Assembly (NCBI GenBank): GCA_025808415.1
Contig: CP075525.1
Location: 3,147,501-3,211,500, forward strand
Source: Cyclobacteriaceae bacterium
GTDB taxonomy: Bacteria > Bacteroidota > Bacteroidia > Cytophagales > Cyclobacteriaceae
Reading direction: 5' to 3'
DNA: 64,000 nt
A program made the position numbers and the translations under genes. Below the pieces are notes generated by a model. That model saw only the letters and a list, made by a program, of their open reading frames with translations, ran no database searches and was not told where the DNA came from. This document shows, piece after piece, positions 22,121 to 30,991 of this stretch; within the stretch, counting starts at the first letter, position 1; each line of letters opens with the position of its first letter.

Positions 22121-24556
22121 ATGCTCAAAAACTTCTTCAAAACTGCCTTCCGGAATATCCTTAAGTATAAATCCTATTCACTAATCAACTTTGTTGGACT
22201 TACCAGCGGCATAGCCCTTACCCTGCTCATTCTGGTTTATGTTCGCCACGAACTGAGCTATGATCGCTTCCACGAAAAAACCGACCGGTTGTACCGGCTT
22301 CGGTATTCTGCGCCAAACGGGTTGGAACTTGCCACATCACCACCACCTATAGCACCTAAGTTAAAAGATGAGTTTTCGGAAATTGAGGAAGCAGCCCGTG
22401 TGTATATCCGGAATGTAAGCATAAGTCTACCGAACAGTCAGGAGGCTTTTGAAGAAAATGGGATTGTCTTTGCCGACTCAGCCTTTACCGATATGTTCTC
22501 ACTGAAATTCGTAAAAGGGAATCCAAAAAATGCTTTGCACGATAAGTTTACGGTGTTGATAAACGAGGAAATGGCAGAGAAATATTTTGGTGATAAGGAT
22601 CCGATCGGTGAGTCTCTGATTTTTTCCGGGAGACAATCCTTTAAAGTTGTGGGTGTAGTGAAAGACTTTCCTGAAAATTCCCACCTCCGCTTCAACATGC
22701 TGGTGCCCTATGACGATATGTTTGATCTTGAAGATGAACGTACGGAAGCTGTATTGCGCAATAACCTTTCCCGAAATTTTGTTATCAGTCATTCCTATAC
22801 CTATATTTTACTACAACACGGTGCCACACCCGATAATATCAATGCCGGTATGGACGCCTTCATCAAGAAACATGCTGAACCGACTTTTCTGGTTGGGCAG
22901 GTGTTCACACTGATGCCAGTTGTCGACATACATTTAAAGAGCACCCTGCTGGCTGAGCCCACAGCCACCAATTCCATGACAAACATTTTCATTTTTATTG
23001 GAATAGGTATTCTTACGCTGCTAATCGCCTCCATTAACTACATTAATCTAAGCACGGCCCAGTCGTTTACTCGAATGAAGGAGATCGGCATCCGGAAAAT
23101 TATGGGGTCGATGAAATACCAACTTATTGTTCAGTTTTTAGCAGAGAGCTTTTTGTTTTGTCTGGTCTCGTTGCTAATGGCTTACCTTGTTTTCGATGCT
23201 GCCTTACCCCTACTCAATCAGCTAACCGGTAAACACCTGGAATTTTTAAAGGTTTTGGATGGTGAACTGATTCTTTTATCATTGATCGTTCTGATCTTGT
23301 TATCCGTCTTAGCAGGCGGATATCCGGCATATTTTGTTTCCTCTTTTGAATCTGTAACAGCATTGAAAGGAGCCGGTACCACTGGCGATGGAAATCAGTT
23401 CTTGCGCAAATCATTGGTGGTGGTTCAACTGGCCATTGCATGCATGTTGCTGTCGGGCTCACTGCTCATTGTGAAACAATTGAATTATCTGAGCAGCCGG
23501 CCGGTAGGTTTTCAACGCGAACATGTGATTAATATTCCGTTGTACAGCCAGAACATGAACGGATACTTTCAACAGCGTGATTCTACTTTTCAAATTCGTT
23601 TACAAACCTTTCGCGATATTGTAGAAGCGCAAACCGGTATCCGGAACACCACATTATCCTCTGGTTCGCCCGGTGGTGGAAGCGTTTTCAGGGGCACCAT
23701 TCCCGAAGGATTTACCCGCGAAGACAACATATTTGCTGCCAACATGGCCATCGATTACGATTTTCTAAAAGCGTATGACATGGAGTTGATTGCCGGCCGC
23801 GCCTTCAGCAAGGATTATCCATCAGACGAGCCTGAAGGGTTTATCGTAAATGAAGCAGCCGTACAACAGTTCAATTGGGGAACCCCGGAGAATGCATTGG
23901 GCAAATCCATCAACCGCGAAGGAAAGAATGGATATGTTGTTGGCGTAATCAAGGATTTTAATTTTGCCGACCTCACTACGCCCATTTCAGCCTTGCTCAT
24001 GGCTATTGACCGCAATCAATTTAATACCCTTTCGGTGCGATTTGAAAATGCGAATGTGGAGTCAACCATTGCCAGGTTGGAACAAGAGTGGAATAAACTA
24101 TTTCCCGAAAAAGCATTTGAGTTTACGTTCCTCGATGAGCAACTGAATCAGCAGTATTCCAATTTTCAGAATTTCGGAACAATCATCCAGGTGTTTACTG
24201 CCATTGCTGTTCTCATTTCATGCCTGGGTGTGTACGGTTTGGTGTTGTTTACCGTTAAACGTAAGGTGAAGGAAATAGGTGTGCGTAAAGTGCTGGGTGC
24301 CAACGTGGGCAACATCCTGTTATTGATCTACCGCGATTTTGCATTGTTGATTCTCATCGGGTTTATTCTTGCCATTCCTGCCTCATACTACTTCATGAGC
24401 GAATGGTTCACCAACTTCATTTACCACACCGATATTGACATTTTTACATATGTGGTTAGTCTTTCACTGGTTTTACTAATTGTATCGCTAACCATAAGCT
24501 ACCAGGCTATACGTGCCGCACAAGCCAACCCGGTAACTTCATTGCGAAGTGAATAG
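22121..24556 (+). CDS. FtsX/MacB-type ABC transporter permease
   Basis: 811 residues from ATG 22121 (an in-frame TTG at 22091 is less likely). Two repeats of the Bacteroidota permease type: first helix in LKNFFKTAFRNILKYKSYSLINFVGLTSGIALTLLILVYV, then a MacB-like periplasmic domain (about 50-250). Then come three helices around residues 280-410 with YINLSTAQSFTRMKEIGIRKIMGS, a second periplasmic domain (about 450-650), and a C-terminal set with TVKRKVKEIGVRKVLGANVGNI. The two EIGIRK/EIGVRK segments are the coupling helices. Long permeases like this in Bacteroidota usually work with an ATPase encoded elsewhere, and none is adjacent. Export or mechanotransmission role; cargo unknown. Confidence 0.85.
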   Translation: MLKNFFKTAFRNILKYKSYSLINFVGLTSGIALTLLILVYVRHELSYDRFHEKTDRLYRLRYSAPNGLELATSPPPIAPKLKDEFSEIEEAARVYIRNVSISLPNSQEAFEENGIVFADSAFTDMFSLKFVKGNPKNALHDKFTVLINEEMAEKYFGDKDPIGESLIFSGRQSFKVVGVVKDFPENSHLRFNMLVPYDDMFDLEDERTEAVLRNNLSRNFVISHSYTYILLQHGATPDNINAGMDAFIKKHAEPTFLVGQVFTLMPVVDIHLKSTLLAEPTATNSMTNIFIFIGIGILTLLIASINYINLSTAQSFTRMKEIGIRKIMGSMKYQLIVQFLAESFLFCLVSLLMAYLVFDAALPLLNQLTGKHLEFLKVLDGELILLSLIVLILLSVLAGGYPAYFVSSFESVTALKGAGTTGDGNQFLRKSLVVVQLAIACMLLSGSLLIVKQLNYLSSRPVGFQREHVINIPLYSQNMNGYFQQRDSTFQIRLQTFRDIVEAQTGIRNTTLSSGSPGGGSVFRGTIPEGFTREDNIFAANMAIDYDFLKAYDMELIAGRAFSKDYPSDEPEGFIVNEAAVQQFNWGTPENALGKSINREGKNGYVVGVIKDFNFADLTTPISALLMAIDRNQFNTLSVRFENANVESTIARLEQEWNKLFPEKAFEFTFLDEQLNQQYSNFQNFGTIIQVFTAIAVLISCLGVYGLVLFTVKRKVKEIGVRKVLGANVGNILLLIYRDFALLILIGFILAIPASYYFMSEWFTNFIYHTDIDIFTYVVSLSLVLLIVSLTISYQAIRAAQANPVTSLRSE

Positions 24557-24654
24557 TGGGTTACGATTGGCTACCGGGACTGGTTTTTATATCACCGGAT
24601 GGTTGTTTCCAACCAAAATAAATGTGCGCGTGTCTAATGGAAAAAAACAGGACT

Positions 24655-25011
24655 ATGCGGTTATTCAGCCTTACGTTTATACTCCTTGCCTTATGGCAAT
24701 GCGACACCGAAAAAGTGATCACATGTTTCCCGCAGGAATGCACCACCAAAGCCACGGTTAAAGATCTTACAGGCCTGGACGGTTGCGGACTGGTGTTTGA
24801 ATTGGAAGACGGGACTATACTGGAACCCGAACGCAGGGTGTACGTACAACCTCCAAATCCTGAAGAAGATCCCTTATACTATTTTGAACTAAAGGCCAAT
24901 CAAAGGGTAATCATCGGCTACGAATCCTCAAATGCTGCCTCTATTTGCATGGCCGGAGAACTGGTTTTTATTACCTGCATTAAGTTGGTTGGGAGTTCTG
25001 CTACTGATTAG
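24655..25011 (+). CDS. Small lipoprotein of unknown function
   Basis: 118 residues from ATG 24655, which is preceded by AGGAC and gives a good lipoprotein signal (MRLFSLTFILLALWQC, lipid on C16); earlier in-frame ATGs at 24622 and 24637 are less likely. The mature part has several cysteines (CFPQEC, GLDGCGLVFELEDG, SICMAG, TCIKL) and no motif I recognise. Start lies about 100 bp after the permease stop on the same strand, so read-through is possible. Confidence 0.6.
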   Translation: MRLFSLTFILLALWQCDTEKVITCFPQECTTKATVKDLTGLDGCGLVFELEDGTILEPERRVYVQPPNPEEDPLYYFELKANQRVIIGYESSNAASICMAGELVFITCIKLVGSSATD

Positions 25012-25032
25012 GTAAAGTGTGCGTATTGGCGT

Positions 25033-25557
25033 TCAGAGTTTACGCAGATTCTTCTCCAGATTTGGATTCTTTTCAATCCCGTCAACTAACCGACTGACCC
25101 TTTCGTAATCTTGCTTGTTCTTGATCACATAGTTAATTGCCACAGATTTTCCATTACGTTCAAATTCTATTTTGTTATTACCGCCATGGTGGATGCCGAA
25201 AAATTCACGAGGCATACCTAAATATTCGTCTACATAGATAACCAGATTGGTTAGTTCGGAATATGGAATTTTTACATCCCTTATCTCCAGGTATTCCTCA
25301 GCAATTACCAGGTTGGCCTTTCGCTCGCCATAAGCAGTTATACCCATATACTTGTCATCGTAAAGCTTAATACCTATCATAACAATTGAAAAAGCTATTG
25401 ACGTCTTTAGACCAACCAGGGGAAAGCCTATAAAAAATAGAACCCAGATACCTGCAATTGCTCCAAAAATCCCAAGATTGTATAGGAGCCGTTTTCTGGT
25501 TCTTTCTTCTGTTTTCTCAAAAATACTGGTTCGGAATTCATCCATGGCTTGATGCAA
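25033..25557 (-). CDS. Membrane protein with PH-like C-terminal domain
   Basis: 174 residues; MDEFRTS at 25545 is an alternative start. Two hydrophobic segments (LLYNLGIFGAIAGIWVLFFIGFPLV; IAFSIVMIGIKLYDD) precede a beta-rich domain reading ANLVIAEEYLEIRDVKIPYSELTNLVIYVDEY and KIEFERNGKSVAINYVI. This resembles the PH-like domain of small bacterial membrane proteins. Function unknown. The gene upstream (25567-26085) has the same layout, so the two may be a related pair in one transcript, 9 bp apart. Confidence 0.6.
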   Translation of the reverse strand: MHQAMDEFRTSIFEKTEERTRKRLLYNLGIFGAIAGIWVLFFIGFPLVGLKTSIAFSIVMIGIKLYDDKYMGITAYGERKANLVIAEEYLEIRDVKIPYSELTNLVIYVDEYLGMPREFFGIHHGGNNKIEFERNGKSVAINYVIKNKQDYERVSRLVDGIEKNPNLEKNLRKL

Positions 25558-25566
25558 GAGGCATAA

Positions 25567-26085
25567 TTACGCAATCACTTTTGAAGGCAGTATTCCATAG
25601 GTAGTCTTCAATATCCTTCCTATTACATGATAGTAGTCGTCATGAAAGGGAAAAACTATAGTCTCACTGCTTTTAATGTTATGTATATCAACAAATCGCT
25701 TAGTCGATAAAAAAATAAAGATATTGACTTCATCACGATCAATTTGGGGCAATTCCAGCTCATCAATTAACCTGACTTTCCCATAACGCCCAATTATATA
25801 CAATCCAAATCGCTTAACATCTTTGAAATTCATTTTCTCCTTTTTGAAAGTAGTGATGTACTTAATGTAATCAGGCCCAACTCTCAATCTATTAATTAAG
25901 CTTCCCTGAATAAGTAAAATAAAAAAAAGAAAAGGAAAAATAAGGAAAACTGCATACCAATATGACGCCTGATCAAAAAGTACATACACCAGGTAAACTG
26001 AAAAAGCAATTAAAACAATCAGAATGAAAAACTGGCTTGGTCTTTCAAAGCGTGCTGTTTTGTATTCCCGATAACCAGCAGACAT
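25567..26085 (-). CDS. Membrane protein with PH-like C-terminal domain
   Basis: 172 residues. Two adjacent helices (FFILIVLIAFSVYLVYVLF; YWYAVFLIFPFLFFILLI) are followed by a beta-rich part: RLRVGPDYIKYITTFKKEKMNFKDVKRFGLYIIG, then VNIFIFLSTKRFVDIHNI and ETIVFPFHDDYYHVIGRI. Same layout as the downstream neighbour. No enzyme motif. Starts 19 bp after the S46 peptidase stop, so possibly read with it. Confidence 0.6.
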   Translation of the reverse strand: MSAGYREYKTARFERPSQFFILIVLIAFSVYLVYVLFDQASYWYAVFLIFPFLFFILLIQGSLINRLRVGPDYIKYITTFKKEKMNFKDVKRFGLYIIGRYGKVRLIDELELPQIDRDEVNIFIFLSTKRFVDIHNIKSSETIVFPFHDDYYHVIGRILKTTYGILPSKVIA

Positions 26086-26104
26086 TTAATTAATTATCAG
26101 CTTG

Positions 26105-28258
26105 TCACTTCAATGTCAACTCATCAACAATATGCTTTGCTCCGCCCAGCTTATCAATACACCACAGAACATAGCGGATGTCCACACAAATGGTGCGGTT
26201 TAAATCTTTGTCGAACGCAATTTTATGTGAAAGGGCCTCGTAGTTTCCATCAAAAGCCAACCCAATGAGTTCGCCATTGCCGTTCAGTACCGGTGAACCG
26301 GAGTTACCGCCTGTAATATCATTGCTGGTGATAAAGTTTACTACCAGATCATTGGTGCGTGCGTCTTTGTAGGGGCCAAAGTCTTTTTTCTTTGCAGCCT
26401 CCAGAAGTTCCTTCGGCAAATCAAACTCATAGTCGCCCGGCTTGTATTTTTCCAGCACGCCCTTCATGGTACACACATAATCATAAAACACAGCATCGCG
26501 CGGGCGGTATGATTTTACGCTGCCATAACTCAGGCGCATGGTAAAGTTAGCATCGGGATACATGATTTTTCCCGGGTTCATTTCACGCACACCTTTCAGG
26601 TATAACCGGCTGAGGTCGTTGTTACGGTGTGTAAACTCCGTGAACTTAGCGGCAAAGCGTGTGTTGTAATTTTTCACAAATGCCGAAACGTAGGCATAGG
26701 CCGGATCATCACGCAAAGCAGCGGCTTCCGGCTTGGCCATAAAGGCTTCCCATTTGGCATCATCAAACACCATGGTTTTTGAAAATACATCCGCAGCAAA
26801 CTTTTTATAGGTTTGTTCATCACTCAAGTCGCCATAGCCGGTGCGCAAACGGGTAAAAAATTCAGCCGGATGCTGGGAAGATTCTATATCGGTATAAAAC
26901 ATCCGGCTGGTGGCTGCGATTATGTTCTGATCGGAAGCTTTATTTTCATTTTGTAAAAAGATTGTGCGTGTACGCTTCAGACTTTCCACTACCCTGCTGA
27001 TTTCATCAGGGGAAGGTGTATCACGTGTAAGCGCAGTTTCCAGCGCCTGCCATGAAGCAGCATAGGCTGCTAACGGAGAACCCAGTATGCCTTCATTTAA
27101 ATAAATGCGTTGCTTTGTGTAAGGCCACCATTCTTTATACGCCTTCTCATATTCCGAAAACACATTTTCGTATTCTGGTTTTCCTTTTGCCCATTGAATG
27201 AATTTTTCCTCTTCCGCCTTTTTCTGACCAAACACATCGTACTTCAAAAGCTGTTGTGCTTCACCATCAAAAAATTTCCAGTAGTTGGCAATAGCAGCAT
27301 AATTGGAGGCGAGCTGAAGCCGTACGGCATCGCTCTTCTTCATTTCTTCAAACATCAGTTTCAGGCGGGCATCGCGCAGGTTAACGATGGCAGGGTTTTC
27401 AATTTCGGTTTTGATTTTTACTCCCAGCGAAGTCTCATATCGGTTAGTACTTCCCGGATAGCCAAGAATCATGGCATAGTCATTCTCTTTTACACCCTTG
27501 GTAGAAACGTTCAGGTAATACTTCGGTTTGTATGGAACATTATCAGGTGCATAGGCGGCTGCTTTTCCGTCCTTGCTCATATACACCCGGAACACAGCAA
27601 AGTCGCCTGTGTGGCGTGGCCATTCCCAGTTGTCGGTATCGCCACCAAACTTGCCGATGCTTTCAGGAGGTGTGCCTACCAGGCGCACATCACGGTAACG
27701 CTCGTAAACAAACAATAAGTATTGGTTATTGCGGAAGAAAGGCGCTACACGTGCTTCAAGGTTATTACCATCCGTAGTGCGTTTAACAATATCATTGGAG
27801 ATAGCCTGAAGTTTCGTTGCTCGTTCGGCTCCGCTCAATCCCTTCAATGCATCTTCGACTTCTTTAGTAACATCGTCTATGCGCACCAAAAACTGCACAG
27901 ACAAAGAAGGGGAAGGAATTTCATCGGCTTTGGTTTTAGCATAGAACCCATCGCGCAAATAATTATTCTCTACCGTACTGGCTGCAGCAATGGCTGCATA
28001 CCCGCAATGGTGATTGGTGAACACCAATCCTTCCTTGCTCACAATTTCCCCGGTGCATCCTCCGCCAAAAATAACAATGGCATCTTTAACCGATGGTTTA
28101 TTAAGGCTATACAGCTGCTCTTTGGTTAGCTTGAGTCCTTTCTTCACCATTTCATTATACACCTGGTCGCCCAGCAAATACAACAGCCACATGCCTTCAT
28201 CAGCACGGACGAAGCTGAACACCAAAACAAAGAGTAGGGAGAGTATGCGCTTTTTCAT
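26105..28258 (-). CDS. S46-family dipeptidyl peptidase, DPP7 type
   Basis: 717 residues, full length for S46. Signal peptide MKKRILSLLFVLVFSFVRA. Catalytic triad seen: H84 in FTNHHCGY, an aspartate in GGDTDNWEWPRHTGD (about 207-209), and S653 in GGNSGSP. The residue that decides P1 specificity, 18 positions after the serine, is G671 (AFDGNYE), as in DPP7, which prefers hydrophobic P1; DPP11, which prefers acidic P1, has arginine there. Removes dipeptides from the N-terminus of peptides in the periplasm, feeding amino-acid use. Reads on the - strand ahead of the two PH-like genes. Confidence 0.9.
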   Translation of the reverse strand: MKKRILSLLFVLVFSFVRADEGMWLLYLLGDQVYNEMVKKGLKLTKEQLYSLNKPSVKDAIVIFGGGCTGEIVSKEGLVFTNHHCGYAAIAAASTVENNYLRDGFYAKTKADEIPSPSLSVQFLVRIDDVTKEVEDALKGLSGAERATKLQAISNDIVKRTTDGNNLEARVAPFFRNNQYLLFVYERYRDVRLVGTPPESIGKFGGDTDNWEWPRHTGDFAVFRVYMSKDGKAAAYAPDNVPYKPKYYLNVSTKGVKENDYAMILGYPGSTNRYETSLGVKIKTEIENPAIVNLRDARLKLMFEEMKKSDAVRLQLASNYAAIANYWKFFDGEAQQLLKYDVFGQKKAEEEKFIQWAKGKPEYENVFSEYEKAYKEWWPYTKQRIYLNEGILGSPLAAYAASWQALETALTRDTPSPDEISRVVESLKRTRTIFLQNENKASDQNIIAATSRMFYTDIESSQHPAEFFTRLRTGYGDLSDEQTYKKFAADVFSKTMVFDDAKWEAFMAKPEAAALRDDPAYAYVSAFVKNYNTRFAAKFTEFTHRNNDLSRLYLKGVREMNPGKIMYPDANFTMRLSYGSVKSYRPRDAVFYDYVCTMKGVLEKYKPGDYEFDLPKELLEAAKKKDFGPYKDARTNDLVVNFITSNDITGGNSGSPVLNGNGELIGLAFDGNYEALSHKIAFDKDLNRTICVDIRYVLWCIDKLGGAKHIVDELTLK

Positions 28259-28329
28259 AGAAATAGAAAATTAGTATGTTCTAAAGTTAGAAATAAGTAT
28301 ATAAGTCTAAAAGCGGTAAAGTTTAATAC

Positions 28330-28490
28330 GATGATCCGCAAACATACCACTACCTTCATTAATAGTCATCGCGGGCCTGCCTGCACGTAGCCGCTTCAGC
28401 AAAGGCAGGCATTTGACCCACGATCCCAAACCATCACTGAGATGCCGGCTCAAGGGCCGGCATGACATATAGGTATGTTTGCGGATCATC
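28330..28490. repeat. Palindromic element with 19-bp perfect terminal inverted repeats
   Basis: 161 bp bounded by GATGATCCGCAAACATACC (28330-28348) and its exact complement (28472-28490). Inside are smaller hairpins: ATGCCGGC / GCCGGCAT at about 28442-28463, and a GCAGGC-type repeat near 28375-28410. No coding capacity of its own. Typical of a non-autonomous palindromic (MITE-like) element. It fills most of the gap between the S46 peptidase and the CHY gene. No clear target-site duplication was seen. Confidence 0.8.
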
Positions 28491-28559
28491 AGAAAGTATA
28501 AAGCAATCATATTTTTGAATACACAATTTATCTGATTTTCTTTGGCGGCAAGAAGAGTA

Positions 28560-28994
28560 ATGCATACCCTACGCCACCATCTGTTTTTAACTATTCTGAC
28601 CCTTTGCGTTATACACGCCAGAGCTCAGCAAAAGCCGGATGTTATATCTTTAAATGAGGCCATGGTAAAAGGCACTTCGGTATTTGGCAAGCCGATAGAT
28701 AACCAAACCCGCTGCGTTCATTGGCATTCGGAATTGGATATTATTGCTATCAAGTTTAAGTGTTGCAATAAATACTATCCCTGCTTTTCATGCCATGAAG
28801 AAACTACCGATCACAAACCAGAGGTGTGGCCCACCAAAGAATTTACAGAAAAGGCCATTCTTTGTGGAGTGTGTGGAAACGAACTGGCCATTAATGAATA
28901 CATGAACTGTGATAACACCTGCCCGAAATGCTCCTCATTATTTAATCCGGGATGCAAGAACCATTATCATCTGTATTTTGAAACCCGTAAATAA
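28560..28994 (+). CDS. CHY zinc-finger protein with a signal peptide-like N-terminus
   Basis: 144 residues from ATG 28560. The C-terminal 100 residues are a CHY zinc finger: GKPIDNQTRCVHWHSELDI, KFKCCNKYYPCFSCHEE, ILCGVCGNE, and CDNTCPKCSSLFNPGCKNHYHLYF, with the full set of cysteines and histidines. The N-terminus HHLFLTILTLCVIHARAQQ looks like a Sec signal peptide, unusual for this mostly cytoplasmic family. An internal start at ATG 28662 (MVKGTSVFGKPIDN) would give the usual short form. Which one is used decides the location. Function of the family is unknown in bacteria. Confidence 0.75.
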   Translation: MHTLRHHLFLTILTLCVIHARAQQKPDVISLNEAMVKGTSVFGKPIDNQTRCVHWHSELDIIAIKFKCCNKYYPCFSCHEETTDHKPEVWPTKEFTEKAILCGVCGNELAINEYMNCDNTCPKCSSLFNPGCKNHYHLYFETRK

Positions 28995-29071
28995 GGGACA
29001 CTTAACCAGTGACTAATGACTTACCACTAGTTACTAATAACAATTAGCCTACAATATCCACCCATTACACA

Positions 29072-30991
29072 TTGACCTCCACCGAAGAACTTTATAAAAC
29101 CCTTGAACTCATCCGCCAGGAGCGCCAGGCCGACCTGGAACAGTACAAGCAAAAAGTAATGCTGTTGCCGTTGAGTCGGAAAACCAAGGAAGGCAAAAGC
29201 TGGTATCCGGTACGGCTAAAGCGTCATTACATTGGAACGGGTGAACGACTTATTATTGAAATCGAGCGTACACAACAGCTCGATCAGCCCCATGTATTTC
29301 AATCGGGTAAAGTGGTGAATGTGTTTTGCAATGCCCGCAACACTCCCGAAAAGGAGCACGAAGGCGGAGTGATCAATTATGTGCGCGACAATACGATGGT
29401 GATTACCCTAAACAGTGATGACCTGCCCGATTGGATAGATGATGCCTTGTTGGGTGTGGATGTGATGTTTGATGAGATGACTTATCGCGAAATGGAGTTT
29501 GCGCTGAAAGAAGTTATTAAAGCAGATAAAAGCCGGATAGCAGATCTCAGGGAAATTCTTTTAGGATACCAACTACCGTTAACCAATAGCAGACTGCCCG
29601 TCTCTAACAACCAGCAACTAACAACCTCATTAAATGGAAGTCAGCTTGAAGCCTTGAATAATATTGTACACAGTGAGGATATTGCCATCATCCACGGCCC
29701 CCCGGGAACTGGTAAAACCACTACGCTGGTAGAAGCCATTGTTCAAACGGTGAAAGACGAAAAGCAGGTGTTGGTGTGCGCACCCAGTAATGCTGCGGTA
29801 GATTTAATGGTGGATAAACTCAGTGAAGCAGGGTTGAATGTGTTGCGAATTGGCCACCCGGCTAGAGTAACAGAACAATCCTTAAGCAAAACATTGGACT
29901 CGCGCATTGCCATGCACGTGCACTTTCGTGAATTGCGCACGATGCGCAGGCGCATGGAACAGTTGCGCGAGATGGCCTATAAATACAAACGCGACTTTGG
30001 TTACTCCGAGCGGCAACAACGCAAACTTTTATTGCAGGAAGCCAAAGCACTTAAGGCTGATGCAGATGTTTTGGAGTTTTATATCATTAATGATCTGTTG
30101 CAAAACAGTGAAGTGATTGCCTCTACGCTGGTTGGCGCTTCGCACCCCACGCTTCGCGGAAAACGATATAAAAGTGTTTTTATTGATGAGGCCGGTCAGG
30201 CACTGGAGCCGGCCTGCTGGATTCCAATACTGCGGGCCGAACGGGTTATTCTGGCAGGCGATCATCATCAACTGCCCCCTACGGTAAAATCATTTGAAGC
30301 CGCAAAAGCGGGTTTGTCCAAAACCTTATTTGAAAAATGTATTCAACGACATCCACAAACGGCTGTGATGTTACAAACACAATACCGGATGCACGAAGAC
30401 ATCATGCGTTTTTCAGCAAACTATTTTTATAACAATGAATTGATTGCACACGAATCGGTGCGCACCGGATTGCTGGAACCCGGCATTTCACCTGTTGACT
30501 TTATTGATACTGCCGGATGTGGCTTTACAGAAGCCCAGGATCCGGAAACACTGAGCCGGTTTAATGATGAAGAAGCCCGCCTGCTAATCAGACAAGTGGA
30601 AAAACTGATCCTTCATTTTGGAGTGGAGAACTGGAATTTTTCAATAGGCATTATTACACCATACAGCGCCCAGGTTGAACGACTCATTAAACTCGCAGAA
30701 TCATCAGATGAACTTTCAACGCTTGCCTCATTTATTACCATTAACACGGTTGATGCTTTTCAAGGACAGGAACGTGATTTCATTGCCATCAGCCTGGTGC
30801 GCTCCAACGAAAAAAGTGAAGTCGGTTTTCTGGGTGACATTCGCAGGGTAAATGTGGCCATGACCCGTGCGAAGAAAAAACTTATGATAATTGGTGACAG
30901 CGCTACTTTAGGCGCTCATCCGTTTTACCTGGGGTTGCTGGAGTATGTACAGACAAAGGGATTTTATAAAAGTGCCTGGGAAATTATGTAG
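29072..30991 (+). CDS. UPF1/IGHMBP2-like superfamily 1 DNA/RNA helicase
   Basis: 639 residues. TTG at 29072 is the only reasonable start: a stop codon at 29045 bounds the frame upstream, and the next ATG lies about 30 codons in, after the N-terminal helix. Motifs: Walker A GPPGTGKTTT (209-218), CAPSNAAVD (Ia), IDEAGQALEPA (II, DEAG type), LAGDHHQLPPTV (III), MLQTQYRMHEDI (IV), NTVDAFQGQERDFIAISLVRSN (V) and NVAMTRAKKKLMIIG (VI). All are typical of the UPF1 group. N-terminal 1B-like beta domain before residue 150. The linker at 167-188 holds repeat-like sequence. Unwinds nucleic acid 5'-3' in the family; its cellular role here is unknown. Confidence 0.9.
   Translation: MTSTEELYKTLELIRQERQADLEQYKQKVMLLPLSRKTKEGKSWYPVRLKRHYIGTGERLIIEIERTQQLDQPHVFQSGKVVNVFCNARNTPEKEHEGGVINYVRDNTMVITLNSDDLPDWIDDALLGVDVMFDEMTYREMEFALKEVIKADKSRIADLREILLGYQLPLTNSRLPVSNNQQLTTSLNGSQLEALNNIVHSEDIAIIHGPPGTGKTTTLVEAIVQTVKDEKQVLVCAPSNAAVDLMVDKLSEAGLNVLRIGHPARVTEQSLSKTLDSRIAMHVHFRELRTMRRRMEQLREMAYKYKRDFGYSERQQRKLLLQEAKALKADADVLEFYIINDLLQNSEVIASTLVGASHPTLRGKRYKSVFIDEAGQALEPACWIPILRAERVILAGDHHQLPPTVKSFEAAKAGLSKTLFEKCIQRHPQTAVMLQTQYRMHEDIMRFSANYFYNNELIAHESVRTGLLEPGISPVDFIDTAGCGFTEAQDPETLSRFNDEEARLLIRQVEKLILHFGVENWNFSIGIITPYSAQVERLIKLAESSDELSTLASFITINTVDAFQGQERDFIAISLVRSNEKSEVGFLGDIRRVNVAMTRAKKKLMIIGDSATLGAHPFYLGLLEYVQTKGFYKSAWEIM

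Noticed and set aside
27110-27718. 202-residue frame on the + strand inside the S46 peptidase gene
   Set aside because: Antisense to a gene with a complete catalytic triad; no domain or signal of its own.
28307-28510. Frame through the palindromic element at 28330
   Set aside because: Made of repeat sequence with no resemblance to a protein family.
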